DNA from: Cognatishimia sp. SS12
GTDB taxonomy: Bacteria; Pseudomonadota; Alphaproteobacteria; Rhodobacterales; Rhodobacteraceae
Direction: 5' to 3'
DNA: 64,000 nt
Assembly (NCBI RefSeq): GCF_028369055.1
Contig: NZ_JAQNCZ010000002.1
Coordinates: 124,001 to 188,000, forward strand
The notes under the pieces were generated by a model. It made no database searches and was not told the origin of the DNA. It saw only the letters and a list, made by a program, of their open reading frames with translations. The position numbers and the translations under genes were made by a program. Of the stretch, positions 25,104-35,108 are shown in pieces (the stretch's first letter is position 1; the number at the start of each line of letters is the position of its first letter).

Positions 25104-26081
25104 TTACTTCTGCGCGATTGTCAGGTCTTGGAGCAGGTTTTTCAACACCAGAAAGTCGCCTGTCGCCCCACAATCTGGCATTGCAATTTCCAGCGCGCGC
25201 GTGGTTGGCGAACCGCCGCGTTGCATTTGCAGGCTTGTGGCGCTGATATCGCGGTTACAGTTGCTGCCGTTCACCTCCACTTCGACCGAAAGCGCTACGG
25301 TGCCGTCACGGTCGGCGCTGCCTGAAGGGAAGGTATAGACATCAACCATCTGCGAGACTTCGCTCAGCCCATCGCCCAAACGCAGCAGAAAGCCGCCATT
25401 GCCGCCGATGACCGCACTGAGGTCGCGGCTATGGCCGTACCAGACGTGCCCGGTGCCGCCATACTCGGCCCCAAATTCAAGCGCATGGATCTGTAGCCCG
25501 GTTTCGCCCTGCCACTGTAGCGCGGCGCGATCATAAAACCGCAGCGAGGGTACAGCGGCAGAGGTTTCAATCACGTTGCCATTTGGAAATGTAACGTCAA
25601 AACGCGCCTCTTCGTGCAGCGCAGGCACGGTGATGGCGAGCGCGCCTTCGTCATCCAGCAACTCGGTAAAACTCAGACCCGCATGCGAAATCACCACGCG
25701 CGCGCCTGGCAGGCAAGACGCCGTGACCTCAAGATTGACCAGCGCGGCAACAGCCGGTTGCGCGCTTAGGCGCGGGCTGCATTGCAACAGCGGTGTCGCG
25801 ACCTCAGATGGCATGCTGCGCGTGGGCTGATCACTGGCCACATTCAGCGCCACACGCTGGATCGGAAAGGCGGTGTTGGTATCGTCAAAACGCGGCCATT
25901 GCGGCAGCCCGTTTGACGCACTTATTGCCGGCGCTATGGTCTTGGCGGGGGCCTCGACAACGGCTGCGGCTTCGGTCGGCGCGCCGCTCTGCACAAAAAG
26001 CCCGGCGGCAACCGCAACCGAAAATGTTGCGCCCGCCATAACGATACGGCGGCTGCGTTCTGTAATTCTCACTAGTTTCAT
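25104..26081 (-). CDS. Exported protein of unknown function
   Basis: A 325-residue protein I do not recognise. It has a basic N-terminus and one hydrophobic segment (RRIVMAGATFSVAVAAGLFV), so it is either secreted or anchored in the inner membrane facing the periplasm. The rest is beta-rich with scattered cysteines (LLQCSPRLS, ASCLPGARVVI, NCNRDIS, PDCGATGDF) that could form disulfides. The ATG at 26081 with GGGAGA upstream is chosen over an extended form. It lies between the secA terminator and the binding-protein/OmpA gene, so these two are a small operon of probable envelope function. Confidence 0.7.
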   Translation of the reverse strand: MKLVRITERSRRIVMAGATFSVAVAAGLFVQSGAPTEAAAVVEAPAKTIAPAISASNGLPQWPRFDDTNTAFPIQRVALNVASDQPTRSMPSEVATPLLQCSPRLSAQPAVAALVNLEVTASCLPGARVVISHAGLSFTELLDDEGALAITVPALHEEARFDVTFPNGNVIETSAAVPSLRFYDRAALQWQGETGLQIHALEFGAEYGGTGHVWYGHSRDLSAVIGGNGGFLLRLGDGLSEVSQMVDVYTFPSGSADRDGTVALSVEVEVNGSNCNRDISATSLQMQRGGSPTTRALEIAMPDCGATGDFLVLKNLLQDLTIAQK

Positions 26082-26118
26082 CGGATTTCTCCCAAAACTG
26101 ACCGGCCAAGCCTGCACA

Positions 26119-26146
26119 GAAAAAAGGGCGCCGATGTGGCGCCCTT
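26119..26146 (-). terminator. Rho-independent terminator after secA
   Basis: AAGGGCGCC and GGCGCCCTT form a nine-base stem with a five-base loop; on the minus strand it is followed by a T run. It separates secA from the downstream two-gene operon. Confidence 0.85.
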
Positions 26147-26191
26147 ATGGTGAATCCCTGAAGATTTGGGCTGTCGCCCCGATCTAAACGA

Positions 26192-28891
26192 TCAGGCCAG
26201 CTTGCCGTGGCAATGTTTGAACTTCTTGCCCGACCCGCAAGGGCAGGCATCGTTGCGGCCCGGATTGCCCCAGGTGTTCGGATCGTTTTCATCAAACCCG
26301 GCCACTTGCGCTTCTGGCGCTTCGGCGGTGGGCTCGTTGGGCTGCGCCGCTTGCATCATCGCCGCCTGACGCGCCTGCATTTCTGCGATCATGTTGCGCT
26401 GCTCTTCTTCGGTGAGCGGGCGGATCATCGCAAGATTGCGGGTCACATCACTGCGCAGCGAATCCAGCATGCTTTCAAACAGCTGAAAGGCTTCGTTCTT
26501 ATATTCGTTAAGCGGATCACGCTGCGCATAACCGCGGAAACCCACGACCGAACGCAGATGTTCCAAGGTCAACAGGTGCTCGCGCCATTTGTTGTCGATG
26601 ATCTGAAGCAGGATCTGCTTTTCGATATTGCGCAGCTGCGGCACACCAAATTGCGCCGCTTTCTGCGCCATCAGCTCATCCGCAGCCTTTTCCAGCCGTT
26701 CCTGAATGTCTTCGTCGTCCACGCCTTCTTCGGCGGCCCATTCCACCACGGGCACGTTGATGCCCAACTGCTCGCGGGCGGCCATAGCGAGACCTTCGGT
26801 ATCCCATTGGTCCGCATAGGTTTTTGGCGGCATATATTGGTTCACGAGATCATCAATGACCTCATGGCGCATATCGGTGACGATTTCCGACAGGTCCTCG
26901 GCTTCCATGATTTCGCGGCGCTGGCTAAAGATCACCTTGCGCTGGTCATTCATCACATCGTCAAACTTCAGCAACTGTTTGCGGATATCAAAGTTGCGAC
27001 CCTCGACTTTGGCCTGCGCGCGCTCCAGCGATTTGTTGACCCAAGGGTGCACAATCGCCTCACCCTCTTTCATCCCGAGTGTCGACAGCACCTTGTCGAG
27101 GCGATCAGACCCAAAGATGCGCATCAGGTCATCTTCCAGCGACAGGAAGAAAGCAGAACGCCCCGGGTCGCCCTGGCGGCCAGAGCGGCCGCGCAGCTGA
27201 TTGTCGATGCGGCGGCTTTCGTGACGTTCTGTTGCCAGAACAAACAGGCCACCGGCGGCTTTCACCGCATCTTCATCGGCTTTGTGCCCCTCTTCGATAC
27301 GCGCGCGGATTTCATCTGGGTTGCCGTCCGGATCGGCGGCAATCGCCTCCATAATCTTGAACTCGACGTTGCCGCCCAGTTTGATGTCGGTGCCGCGGCC
27401 CGCCATGTTGGTGGCAATGGTGACAGCGCCCAGCTTACCAGCGTCGGCCACAATCTGCGCCTCTTGCTCGTGTTGGCGCGCGTTCAGAACATTGTGCGGG
27501 ATGCCTTCCTGCTGCAGAAGCTGCGACAGCAATTCGGATTTTTCAATCGACGTGGTGCCCACCAAAGTCGGCTGGCCTTTTTCATGGGCCTCTTTGACAG
27601 TTTCAACGATGGCTTTGAACTTTTCCTGCGCCGTACGATAGACCGCGTCATCTTCGTCCACGCGGGCGATGGGGCGGTTTGTTGGCACTTCGACCACGCC
27701 AAGGCCGTAAATCTCGGCAAATTCTTCGGCCTCGGTCAACGCGGTGCCGGTCATGCCACCCAGCTTGTCATAAAGGCGGAAGAAGTTCTGGAATGTCACC
27801 TGCGCAAGCGTGACGTTTTCCGGCTTGATCGAGCAGCCTTCCTTGGCCTCAATCGCCTGGTGCAGCCCTTCGGACAGGCGGCGGCCCGCCATCATGCGGC
27901 CGGTGAATTCATCGATCAGAACCACCTCATCGTCGCGCACGATATAGTCTTTGTCTTTGGTGAACAGCTTGTGCGCGCGCAGACCCTGGTTGACGTGGTG
28001 CACAATCGTGGTGCTTTCCGGATCATACAGAGACTGGCCTTCGGGCAGAATGCCGCGCTCAAGCAGTTGCGCTTCGAGCCAATCGTTGCCTTCATCGGTG
28101 AAAGACACGTTCCGGGTTTTTTCATCCAGCGTGTAATGCTCTTCGCTGATCGCCGGGATCACCGCATCAATCGACTGATAAAGCTCGGTGCGGTCCTGCG
28201 CCGGGCCAGAGATGATCAGCGGGGTCCGGGCTTCGTCAATCAGGATCGAGTCAACTTCGTCAACAATCGCGAAATGATGGTCGCGCTGATACATGTCGGC
28301 CAGTTCGGATTTCATGTTGTCGCGCAGGTAATCAAAGCCCAGCTCGTTGTTGGTGGCATAGGTGATGTCGCAGGCATAAGCCTGCTTTTTTTCGTCATCC
28401 GGCTGCTGCGGATAAACAACGCCGGTGGTCATGCCAAGCGCGCTGTAAACCTTGCTCATCCATTCAGCGTCGCGGCGGGCAAGATAATCATTCACCGTCA
28501 CAATATGCACGCCCTTGCCAGTCAGCGCATTCAGATAGGCCGGGAAGGTGGCCACAAGGGTTTTCCCCTCGCCGGTTTTCATTTCTGAAATATTGCCCTG
28601 ATGCAGAAAGATGCCGCCCATGAGCTGGGTGTCAAAGGCGCGCAGGCCCAGGGCGCGCTTGGCCGCCTCGCGGCAGTTGGCAAAGGCGTCGGGCAGGATA
28701 TCATCCAGCGCCTCACCCTTGGCAATTCGCGCTTTGAAATCTTCGGTTTTGGCAATCAGCTGCGCATCGGACAGCGCCGCATATTCGGTTTCAAGCTCGT
28801 TGATCTTGGCGACGATCGGTCGGGTTGCTTTGATCTTGCGGTCATTCGGTGTGCCGAAGACCATTTTGGTCAATTTTCCAAAACCCAACAT
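26192..28891 (-). CDS. secA: Protein translocase motor SecA
   Basis: An 899-residue ATPase that pushes unfolded proteins through SecYEG. It contains the first nucleotide-binding domain with [11 protein letters not shown] and [16 protein letters not shown], the preprotein cross-linking domain, NBD2 with [18 protein letters not shown] and [10 protein letters not shown], the helical scaffold, and a C-terminal zinc site ([17 protein letters not shown]) that binds SecB and lipids. I start at ATG 28891 (MLGFGKLTK), with AAGGA upstream, rejecting a 31-residue extension. A terminator follows. Confidence 0.99.
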   Translation of the reverse strand: MLGFGKLTKMVFGTPNDRKIKATRPIVAKINELETEYAALSDAQLIAKTEDFKARIAKGEALDDILPDAFANCREAAKRALGLRAFDTQLMGGIFLHQGNISEMKTGEGKTLVATFPAYLNALTGKGVHIVTVNDYLARRDAEWMSKVYSALGMTTGVVYPQQPDDEKKQAYACDITYATNNELGFDYLRDNMKSELADMYQRDHHFAIVDEVDSILIDEARTPLIISGPAQDRTELYQSIDAVIPAISEEHYTLDEKTRNVSFTDEGNDWLEAQLLERGILPEGQSLYDPESTTIVHHVNQGLRAHKLFTKDKDYIVRDDEVVLIDEFTGRMMAGRRLSEGLHQAIEAKEGCSIKPENVTLAQVTFQNFFRLYDKLGGMTGTALTEAEEFAEIYGLGVVEVPTNRPIARVDEDDAVYRTAQEKFKAIVETVKEAHEKGQPTLVGTTSIEKSELLSQLLQQEGIPHNVLNARQHEQEAQIVADAGKLGAVTIATNMAGRGTDIKLGGNVEFKIMEAIAADPDGNPDEIRARIEEGHKADEDAVKAAGGLFVLATERHESRRIDNQLRGRSGRQGDPGRSAFFLSLEDDLMRIFGSDRLDKVLSTLGMKEGEAIVHPWVNKSLERAQAKVEGRNFDIRKQLLKFDDVMNDQRKVIFSQRREIMEAEDLSEIVTDMRHEVIDDLVNQYMPPKTYADQWDTEGLAMAAREQLGINVPVVEWAAEEGVDDEDIQERLEKAADELMAQKAAQFGVPQLRNIEKQILLQIIDNKWREHLLTLEHLRSVVGFRGYAQRDPLNEYKNEAFQLFESMLDSLRSDVTRNLAMIRPLTEEEQRNMIAEMQARQAAMMQAAQPNEPTAEAPEAQVAGFDENDPNTWGNPGRNDACPCGSGKKFKHCHGKLA

Positions 28892-29061
28892 GTTCACTTG
28901 TCCTTTGTTGACAATTTCTTGCGCCGCTAACGCTTGCTCGTCTGGCCCCCTGCTCCTACAAACGGGGACACGAACCTTGCGCAAGCTTCAAAGCGATGTA
29001 AGGGGCCTATATAACAGTGTCAACGTCACCTGCTCATGCAGCCAAAGCCAAGGACGATACG

Positions 29062-29913
29062 ATGTCAAAAACCACCACTTTTCTGCGCGGTGCAGCGCTT
29101 GCCCTGCTCGTTGCAACGCCAGCACTTTCGGACGATTCGGCCAATGCAGACACGGTTGTCGCAACGGTAAACGGCCAAGACATCACGCTTGGCCATATGG
29201 CCGCAGTGCGCGAAACGCTGAACCCGCAGTATCTTTCACTTCCTGATGACGTTTTGTTCAACGGCATTCTGGATCAGCTTGTCCAGCAACAGATGCTGGC
29301 GCAAAGCTTTGGGGCCGATGCGCCCAAACGTGTGACGCTGGCGCTGGAAAACCAGCGTGTTGCGCTCTTGTCCGCCGAAGTGCTGCAAGACCTCATCGAG
29401 GATCAGGTGACGGATGCCGCCATTCAGACCGCCTATGACGCGAAATACGCAGATTTCGAAGGTGCGCCGGAATACAATGCGTCCCACATCCTCGTGGCCA
29501 GCGAAGAAGAGGCCACCGCCATCGCCGAAGCGGTGCGGGGCGGCGCAGATTTTGCCGAAACCGCCAAGGAAAAATCCACCGGCCCGTCTGGCCCCAATGG
29601 TGGCGAACTCGGCTGGTTTGGACCGGGCCAGATGGTGCCCGCCTTTGAAACTGCGGTCGCGAGCCTCGCGGTCGAAGAGGTCTCTGACCCCGTACAGACC
29701 CAGTTTGGCTGGCATGTCATTCGCCTGAACGATAGCCGCACCCAGGCGGCGCCAGCGCTTGACGCAGTGCGCGCCGAGATCGAAGGCGATGTACAGCGCG
29801 CCGTGATCGAAGCGGAAATCGCACGCTTGACCGAAACAGCAGAGATTGACCGTGCCGGTGCTGAGGGTCTGGACCCTGCGGTGCTGAAACAAGCCGATAT
29901 TCTGGAGAACTGA
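29062..29913 (+). CDS. Periplasmic parvulin-type peptidyl-prolyl isomerase
   Basis: A 283-residue exported PPIase of the PpiC/SurA/PrsA type. A signal peptide (about 1-22) precedes a SurA-like chaperone region and the parvulin domain (about 130-225) with YNASHILVASEEEA, GGELGWFGPGQMVPAFE and TQFGWHVIRLND. It speeds proline isomerisation in exported proteins. It is divergent from secA, whose product exports its clients, and argJ starts three bases after it. A CCTATATAA element at 29006-29014 may be the -10 of its promoter. ATG 29062 (AAGGA upstream) is preferred over 29017. Confidence 0.88.
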   Translation: MSKTTTFLRGAALALLVATPALSDDSANADTVVATVNGQDITLGHMAAVRETLNPQYLSLPDDVLFNGILDQLVQQQMLAQSFGADAPKRVTLALENQRVALLSAEVLQDLIEDQVTDAAIQTAYDAKYADFEGAPEYNASHILVASEEEATAIAEAVRGGADFAETAKEKSTGPSGPNGGELGWFGPGQMVPAFETAVASLAVEEVSDPVQTQFGWHVIRLNDSRTQAAPALDAVRAEIEGDVQRAVIEAEIARLTETAEIDRAGAEGLDPAVLKQADILEN

Positions 29914-29916
29914 TCT

Positions 29917-31146
29917 TTGGCAAAAGTCGACAAAGTCTCGCCGCTGGCCCCTGCCACGTTTCCAGACCTGCCGGTGATTGGCGGCGTGGCATTTGCGGCG
30001 GTGGAAGCGGGTGTGAAATACCAAAACCGCAAAGATGTCTGCCTGATCACGTTGGCCCCGGGCAGCAGCGTGGCGGGGGTGTTCACAAAATCCGCCACCC
30101 GCTCGGCCAATGTGCTGGATTGTCAGACCAAGATTGGCAGCGCCTCAGACGCGGGCGCGGCCTTTATCATCAATTCGGGCAACTCCAATGCCTTTACCGG
30201 CAAGGCGGGCGAAGGCTCCGTGGCGGCGATTTGCGATGCGGTCTCTGAGGGCACCGGTCTGCCTGCGGCGCGGGTCTTTACCTCGTCGACCGGCGTGATC
30301 GGGGAGCGGCTGCCGCATGACCGTATCACGGCCAAGATCGGCGAATTGGTGGACGGGCTGTCCGAAAGTGAGATCGAAGCCGCCGCGCAAGCGATCATGA
30401 CAACCGACACCTTTGCCAAAGGGGCCACCGCGCAAGTTGAGATCGACGGCCAGCCGGTGAAAATCGCGGGGATCGCCAAGGGCTCGGGCATGATTGCGCC
30501 GGATATGGCCACAATGCTGGTGTATATCTTTACCGACGCCAAGATTGCCCAGCCGGACCTGCAGAGCCTGCTCTCTGATCTGACAGATGTGACCTTTAAC
30601 AGCATCACCGTGGACAGCGATACATCGACCTCCGACACACTTCTGCTGGGCGCAACAGGGGCCTCAGGCGTTGTTGTGGATGCAGGCCACAGCGGCTTTC
30701 GCAGTGCGCTACATGACGTGATGCTTGAGCTGGCGCATCTGGTGGTCAGGGACGGCGAAGGCGCAACCAAATTCGTCGAGGTTGCCGTTACCGGCGCTGC
30801 GGACGATGCGGACGCACGCACCCACGCGCTGGCAATTGCCAATTCACCTCTGGTGAAAACCGCGATCGCGGGCGAAGACCCCAATTGGGGCCGCATTGTC
30901 ATGGCGATCGGCAAATCCGGGGCCGCCGCAGATCGGGACAAACTGGCCATTCGGTTTGGCGACATTCTTGTGGCCGAAAATGGCTGGGTCGCCGAAAGCT
31001 ATTCTGAGGAGGCGGGTGCCAGCTATATGACAGCGCAAGAGCTTCAGATCAGCGTTGACCTTGGACTGGGGTCGGGCACAGCCACAGTATGGACCTGCGA
31101 TTTGACCCACGGGTATATCTCAATCAATGCGGATTACCGCTCCTGA
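29917..31146 (+). CDS. argJ: Bifunctional ornithine/glutamate N-acetyltransferase ArgJ
   Basis: A 409-residue ArgJ that moves the acetyl group from N-acetylornithine to glutamate in the cyclic arginine pathway and may also use acetyl-CoA. It is made as a precursor that cuts itself at the threonine of the conserved KGSGMIAPDMATMLVYIFT block into alpha and beta chains. Other conserved parts are INSGNSNAFTGK, CDAVSEGTGL and EDPNWGRIVMAIGKSG. It starts at an uncommon TTG (29917), with GGAG upstream overlapping the end of the PPIase gene. MutT follows 17 bases after. Confidence 0.96.
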   Translation: MAKVDKVSPLAPATFPDLPVIGGVAFAAVEAGVKYQNRKDVCLITLAPGSSVAGVFTKSATRSANVLDCQTKIGSASDAGAAFIINSGNSNAFTGKAGEGSVAAICDAVSEGTGLPAARVFTSSTGVIGERLPHDRITAKIGELVDGLSESEIEAAAQAIMTTDTFAKGATAQVEIDGQPVKIAGIAKGSGMIAPDMATMLVYIFTDAKIAQPDLQSLLSDLTDVTFNSITVDSDTSTSDTLLLGATGASGVVVDAGHSGFRSALHDVMLELAHLVVRDGEGATKFVEVAVTGAADDADARTHALAIANSPLVKTAIAGEDPNWGRIVMAIGKSGAAADRDKLAIRFGDILVAENGWVAESYSEEAGASYMTAQELQISVDLGLGSGTATVWTCDLTHGYISINADYRS

Positions 31147-31163
31147 CGCGCAAGGGCTGACCG

Positions 31164-31562
31164 ATGAAAACCATTTTAGTTTCTGCCGTGGCGCTGATTG
31201 ACCGCGACGGGCGGGTGCTGCTGGCGCAGCGCCCGAAGGGGAAATCCATGGCGGGGCTGTGGGAGTTTCCGGGCGGCAAGATCGAAGCCGGAGAAACCCC
31301 CGAAGCGGCGCTGATTCGCGAGCTGCATGAAGAATTGGGCATTGATACCTGGCAAAGCTGCCTTGCGCCGCTGACATTTGCATCGCACAGCTATGATGAT
31401 TTTCATCTTTTGATGCCACTTTTCGCCTGCCGCAAATGGGATGGCACACCCCAACCGAAAGAGGGGCAAGTGCTTAAGTGGGTCTATCCAAAGGATTTTC
31501 GCGATTATCCGATGCCACCAGCAGACATTCCGCTGATCCCGATATTGCGCGACTGGCTGTAG
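31164..31562 (+). CDS. mutT: 8-oxo-dGTP diphosphatase MutT
   Basis: A 132-residue NUDIX hydrolase that removes oxidised GTP/dGTP from the nucleotide pool. The Nudix box GGKIEAGETPEAALIRELHEELG spans about residues 36-58 (catalytic EELG glutamates), preceded by LLAQRPKGKSMAGLWEFPG, the MutT recognition strand. The argJ-mutT arrangement is shared with many Rhodobacterales. It is cotranscribed with argJ. Confidence 0.93.
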   Translation: MKTILVSAVALIDRDGRVLLAQRPKGKSMAGLWEFPGGKIEAGETPEAALIRELHEELGIDTWQSCLAPLTFASHSYDDFHLLMPLFACRKWDGTPQPKEGQVLKWVYPKDFRDYPMPPADIPLIPILRDWL

Positions 31563-31592
31563 GCCGCCCCTATCCTATCGGTTAGATCAATA

Positions 31593-31609
31593 CTAATCCT
31601 TTGGATTAG
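31593..31609. repeat. Short perfect palindrome after mutT
   Basis: CTAATCC and GGATTAG form a seven-base perfect inverted repeat with a three-base TTT centre, 31 bases beyond the mutT stop. No T run follows, so it is a poor terminator; it may be a regulator-binding site for the small gene at 31713 or a transcript end structure. Confidence 0.4.
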
Positions 31610-31712
31610 CCCCGTGTCTTTGATATTATGTCAATAATGTGGCGATACCATGACGGCTTTGCCACATTTTACAGCGCAATATCAAAATCCATGCCGCTAT
31701 GGGGGAATGCAT

Positions 31713-31835
31713 ATGTTGAAGACAATCATCCTGGGAAGTTGCATCTCTGTTCAGGGATTCTTTGTGAAATCTCTGCCAAACGGCCGGATTGTCGTGCGCG
31801 TTGGCAATCAAAACTTTCAGGGCAAACCCGTATAA
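31713..31835 (+). CDS. 40-residue small conserved-looking protein
   Basis: A 40-codon frame starts at ATG 31713 with a strong GGGGGA site six bases upstream and ends at TAA 31833. The product (MLKTIILGSCISVQGFFVK then SLPNGRIVVRVGNQNFQGKPV) looks like a small beta-structured polypeptide. I recall similar roughly 40-residue proteins in other Roseobacter genomes, sometimes mislabelled as translation factor; this recollection is unverified. It lies between mutT and the convergent infB gene and is ended by the bidirectional terminator at 31904. Function unknown. Confidence 0.62.
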   Translation: MLKTIILGSCISVQGFFVKSLPNGRIVVRVGNQNFQGKPV

Positions 31836-31903
31836 GCCGATCCCATCCCACTCTCACCAGGCGCATGCTGAGTTGGATCTGTAGATTGGGTTAGGTGCAA
31901 ACA

Positions 31904-31936
31904 AAAACGCCGCCTCACTTTGAGGCGGCGTTTTCT
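31904..31936. terminator. Bidirectional terminator between the small gene and infB
   Basis: A long stem (AACGCCGCCTCA with TGAGGCGGCGTT) with a three-base loop is flanked by an A run on the left and T run on the right, so it can end transcripts from both sides: the small gene on plus and infB on minus. Confidence 0.88.
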
Positions 31937-31953
31937 TGTTCATGTCACAATGA

Positions 31954-34452
31954 TCAGTCCAGCGAACGCTCAACTTCTTCGCGCTCAAAGATCTCGATCA
32001 CATCGCCAGCGCGGATATCGTCATAGTTCTCAAAGGCCATGCCGCATTCCTGACCGGATTGCACCTCAGCCACTTCGTCCTTGAAGCGCTTGAGGGTTTT
32101 CAGCGTGCCTTCGTGGATCACCACGTTGTCGCGCAAGAGGCGCACACCAGCAGAGCGGCGCGCCACCCCTTCGGTCACAAGACAACCCGCAACCTTGCCC
32201 ACATTGGACACTTTGAAGACGTCCTTGATGTTGGCATAGCCAATGAAGTTCTCTTTGATCTCGGCAGACAGCAGGCCAGAGGCCGCAGCTTTCACATCAT
32301 CCACAAGGTCATAGATGACCGAATAATAGCGGATCTCGATGCCCTTCTGGTTCGCAGTGTTGCGTGCAGAGGCGTTGGCCCGGACGTTGAAGCCCATGAC
32401 AGGCGCACCGGAGGCTTCCGCCAGACCGATGTCGGATTCGGTGATCGCACCCACACCGGAGTGCAGCACGCGCACGCGCACCTCATCGTTGCCGATTTTT
32501 TCCATGGCTTGCACGATCGCTTCGGCGGACCCTTGCACATCAGCTTTCACCAGGATTGGCAGCTCGGAGACGCTTTCATCATCCTTGGCCTTCTGCATCA
32601 GCTGTTCAAGCGTGGTGGCCGCACCGGCCGCAGCGCGTTTGTCTTTGGCTGCCTGCTCGCGATATTCCGCGATCTCACGCGCCTGCGCTTCGGTCTCGGT
32701 CACATTCAAAACGTCGCCGGCTTCGGGTGTGCCGTTCAGGCCCAGAACCTCTACAGGAACCGATGGACCCGCTTCTTGAACGCGCTCGCCCTTATCATTG
32801 ATCAGCGCACGGACCTTACCGTACTGCTCACCCACAACAAAGATATCGCCTTGGCGCAGCGTCCCCTTTTGCACCAGAACGGTGGCAACAGGGCCGCGGC
32901 CAACGTCCAGCTGCGCCTCGATCACGGCACCCTGTGCGGCGCGATCTGGGTTGGCTTTCAGTTCCAGAATTTCCGACTGCAGCGCAATGGCTTCCAGCAG
33001 CTCGTCCAGGCCCTGACCGGTCACGGCCGAAACCTCAACATCCTGCACTTCGCCGGACATCGCTTCGACGATCACCTCGTGCTGCAGCAGTTCTGCGCGC
33101 ACTTTGTTCGGGTCTGCTGCGGGTTTGTCGATCTTGTTGATCGCCACGATCATCGGCACTTCGGCCGCTTTCGCGTGGTTGATCGCCTCGATGGTCTGCG
33201 GCATGACCGAGTCATCCGCCGCCACAACCAGAACCACGATATCCGTGACCTGTGCCCCGCGCGAGCGCATGGAGGTGAAGGCCGCGTGGCCCGGCGTATC
33301 CAGGAACGACAGGACAGCGCCGCTGTCGGTTGTCACCTGATACGCACCGATGTGCTGGGTGATGCCGCCAGCTTCGCCCGCCACAACCTTAGCGTCGCGG
33401 ATCGCGTCCAAGAGCGAAGTTTTACCATGGTCAACGTGGCCCATGATGGTGATGACCGGCGGACGCGGCTTCAGGTCGTCGTCCTGGTCCGCAACGTCGG
33501 TGATGACATCTTCGACATCCGAGTCGGAAACACGCACGACCTTGTGGCCGAATTCTTCGATGATCAGTTCGGCAGTGTCCGCGTCGATGCTTTGGTTTTG
33601 CGTCACCATCATGCCCATTTGCATGAGCGATTTCACCACGTCAGCTGCACGCTCCGCCATGCGGTTCGCCAATTCAGAGACCAAAATCGCCTCTGGCAGC
33701 TGCACGTCACGGATCACCTTTTCACGTTCAACCGGGCCACCCATGGCTTTCTGCCGCGCGCGCTCTTGTTTGCGCTTCATCGCGGCCATGGATTTTTGAC
33801 GACCACCGGCCCCGCCGGTTGCCTGGCTCAGCGTCAGCTTGCCAGAGCGGCGACCATCGTCTTGGCCGCGGCCACGGCCGCGCTGCTCGCGTTCGCGATC
33901 AGATTTGCGCGGCGTTGCGGCCGGCGCAGGTTTATTGGACAGATCGCGGCGTGGCGCTGCGTCCGCTTTTGGCGCTTCTTTCGCTGCCGCAGCCGCAGCG
34001 GCCGCGCGTTTGCTGGCCTCTTCCGCTTCGACACGCGCGCGTTCGTCGGCCTCGGCCTTTTCGCGGGCCCGCTGTTCAGCTTCGCGCTGCTCGCGTTCCT
34101 TGGCCTCAGCCTCGGCACGACGGCGGTTGCGTTCTTCTTCACGTTGCTTTTCTTCCGCTGCGCGGCGCTCTGCCTCTTCGGCTTCGCGCGCTTTCGCGGC
34201 CTGAAGTGCCTTCAGGCGGCGCTCCATTTCAGCATCAGAAATGCCGGCCGGTCGCTTGGAAGGATCGCCCCCCGGACGGGAGCCTCCGGTGCCCGGCTTG
34301 GACGCGCCGGGTTTGGGAACCACAACACGTTTGCGTTTGGTTTCTACCACGACGTTCTTGGTCCGGCCGTGGCTGAAGCTTTGCTTTACATTGCCAGGGC
34401 GGGCGCCAGCGCCTCGCAGACCCAGTGTCTTTTTACCGTCGTTATCGCTCAT
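31954..34452 (-). CDS. infB: Translation initiation factor IF-2
   Basis: An 832-residue GTPase that places initiator tRNA on the 30S subunit and joins the subunits. The N-terminal 230 or so residues are low-complexity and charged (repeated EAE, RRR and AAAA), typical of IF-2. The G domain begins near residue 332, with GHVDHGKT at 338-345, the DTPGHAAF switch and NKID. Domains II to IV follow. It overlaps ylxR by four bases (ATGA) and ends the rimP-nusA-ylxR-infB operon. Confidence 0.99.
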   Translation of the reverse strand: MSDNDGKKTLGLRGAGARPGNVKQSFSHGRTKNVVVETKRKRVVVPKPGASKPGTGGSRPGGDPSKRPAGISDAEMERRLKALQAAKAREAEEAERRAAEEKQREEERNRRRAEAEAKEREQREAEQRAREKAEADERARVEAEEASKRAAAAAAAAKEAPKADAAPRRDLSNKPAPAATPRKSDREREQRGRGRGQDDGRRSGKLTLSQATGGAGGRQKSMAAMKRKQERARQKAMGGPVEREKVIRDVQLPEAILVSELANRMAERAADVVKSLMQMGMMVTQNQSIDADTAELIIEEFGHKVVRVSDSDVEDVITDVADQDDDLKPRPPVITIMGHVDHGKTSLLDAIRDAKVVAGEAGGITQHIGAYQVTTDSGAVLSFLDTPGHAAFTSMRSRGAQVTDIVVLVVAADDSVMPQTIEAINHAKAAEVPMIVAINKIDKPAADPNKVRAELLQHEVIVEAMSGEVQDVEVSAVTGQGLDELLEAIALQSEILELKANPDRAAQGAVIEAQLDVGRGPVATVLVQKGTLRQGDIFVVGEQYGKVRALINDKGERVQEAGPSVPVEVLGLNGTPEAGDVLNVTETEAQAREIAEYREQAAKDKRAAAGAATTLEQLMQKAKDDESVSELPILVKADVQGSAEAIVQAMEKIGNDEVRVRVLHSGVGAITESDIGLAEASGAPVMGFNVRANASARNTANQKGIEIRYYSVIYDLVDDVKAAASGLLSAEIKENFIGYANIKDVFKVSNVGKVAGCLVTEGVARRSAGVRLLRDNVVIHEGTLKTLKRFKDEVAEVQSGQECGMAFENYDDIRAGDVIEIFEREEVERSLD

Positions 34453-35081
34453 GTAGCTGTCTTACCCTTTCCGACGGCCCCTGCCGCCGCAATTTCGCGT
34501 ATGCCCTTTAGTCGTTGGGCTTCCTCTACAACACGTTGCGTGAGTCCACCAGACGCAAGCGCCCCATGTATCACGTTTTGTCGTCCGAAAGCCAAACCAA
34601 GCTCATCTGCCGTCAACCACCCGATATAAGAACCGTAGTGTGGCGTGCTCAGTTTGGTCTTACCGCGGCCAGAACCGTCCACGGCTTGAATCAGGACTTC
34701 GGCCACCTCTTTGGACAACCAGTCCTTCACTTTTTCATATCCCGTGATCGCGTCACCGGATTTCCGGGCGAGGCTGATCAGGTCAACCACGCGCCGGGCC
34801 AATTGTTTTTCCACCTCGTCGACCAAACCGTCAGGCACTTTGACCTGCTGCTTGGCCGCCCGCGCGAACAGCCCTTTCTTGGCGGCGGTTTCGATGGCCT
34901 TGCGGTCCGCCGCAACCCACATCCCGCGCCCGGGCAATTTGCCCAGGATATCGGGATAAACCATGTCATCCGGGCCAACCACGAAACGCACCAGCCCAAA
35001 TTTGGGCTGGCTCTCGCCAGTGGCGATGCATTTGCGTTCCGGGCCATCTTCCCGGTGTTTATCCTGTCCGCCGCGCGCCAT
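34449..35081 (-). CDS. ylxR: YlxR/L7Ae-like RNA-binding protein
   Basis: A 210-residue two-domain RNA-binding protein. The N-terminal YlxR (DUF448) domain has the mark [20 protein letters not shown] and the signature [19 protein letters not shown]; the C-terminal part (about 95-200) resembles the L7Ae/L30e/Gadd45 fold ([19 protein letters not shown]), which binds kink-turn RNA. Fusion of YlxR with an L7Ae-like domain is typical of alphaproteobacteria. It lies between nusA and infB, suggesting a role at the transcription-translation interface; its exact job is not known. Confidence 0.88.
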   Translation of the reverse strand: MARGGQDKHREDGPERKCIATGESQPKFGLVRFVVGPDDMVYPDILGKLPGRGMWVAADRKAIETAAKKGLFARAAKQQVKVPDGLVDEVEKQLARRVVDLISLARKSGDAITGYEKVKDWLSKEVAEVLIQAVDGSGRGKTKLSTPHYGSYIGWLTADELGLAFGRQNVIHGALASGGLTQRVVEEAQRLKGIREIAAAGAVGKGKTAT

Positions 35082-35108
35082 GTCGTGCCGTTCCTACAGA
35101 GGTGTCAA

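Noticed and set aside
23813-25246. 477-codon plus-strand frame
   Set aside because: Antisense to the binding-protein/OmpA gene.
26207-28588. Long open frame (793 codons) on the plus strand
   Set aside because: It is antisense to secA, whose family match is unambiguous; G+C-rich genes commonly leave such long antisense frames. No family resemblance seen.
32059-34629. 856-codon plus-strand frame
   Set aside because: Antisense shadow of infB and part of ylxR; composition (His/Arg/Phe-rich) reflects the complement of charged IF-2 codons.
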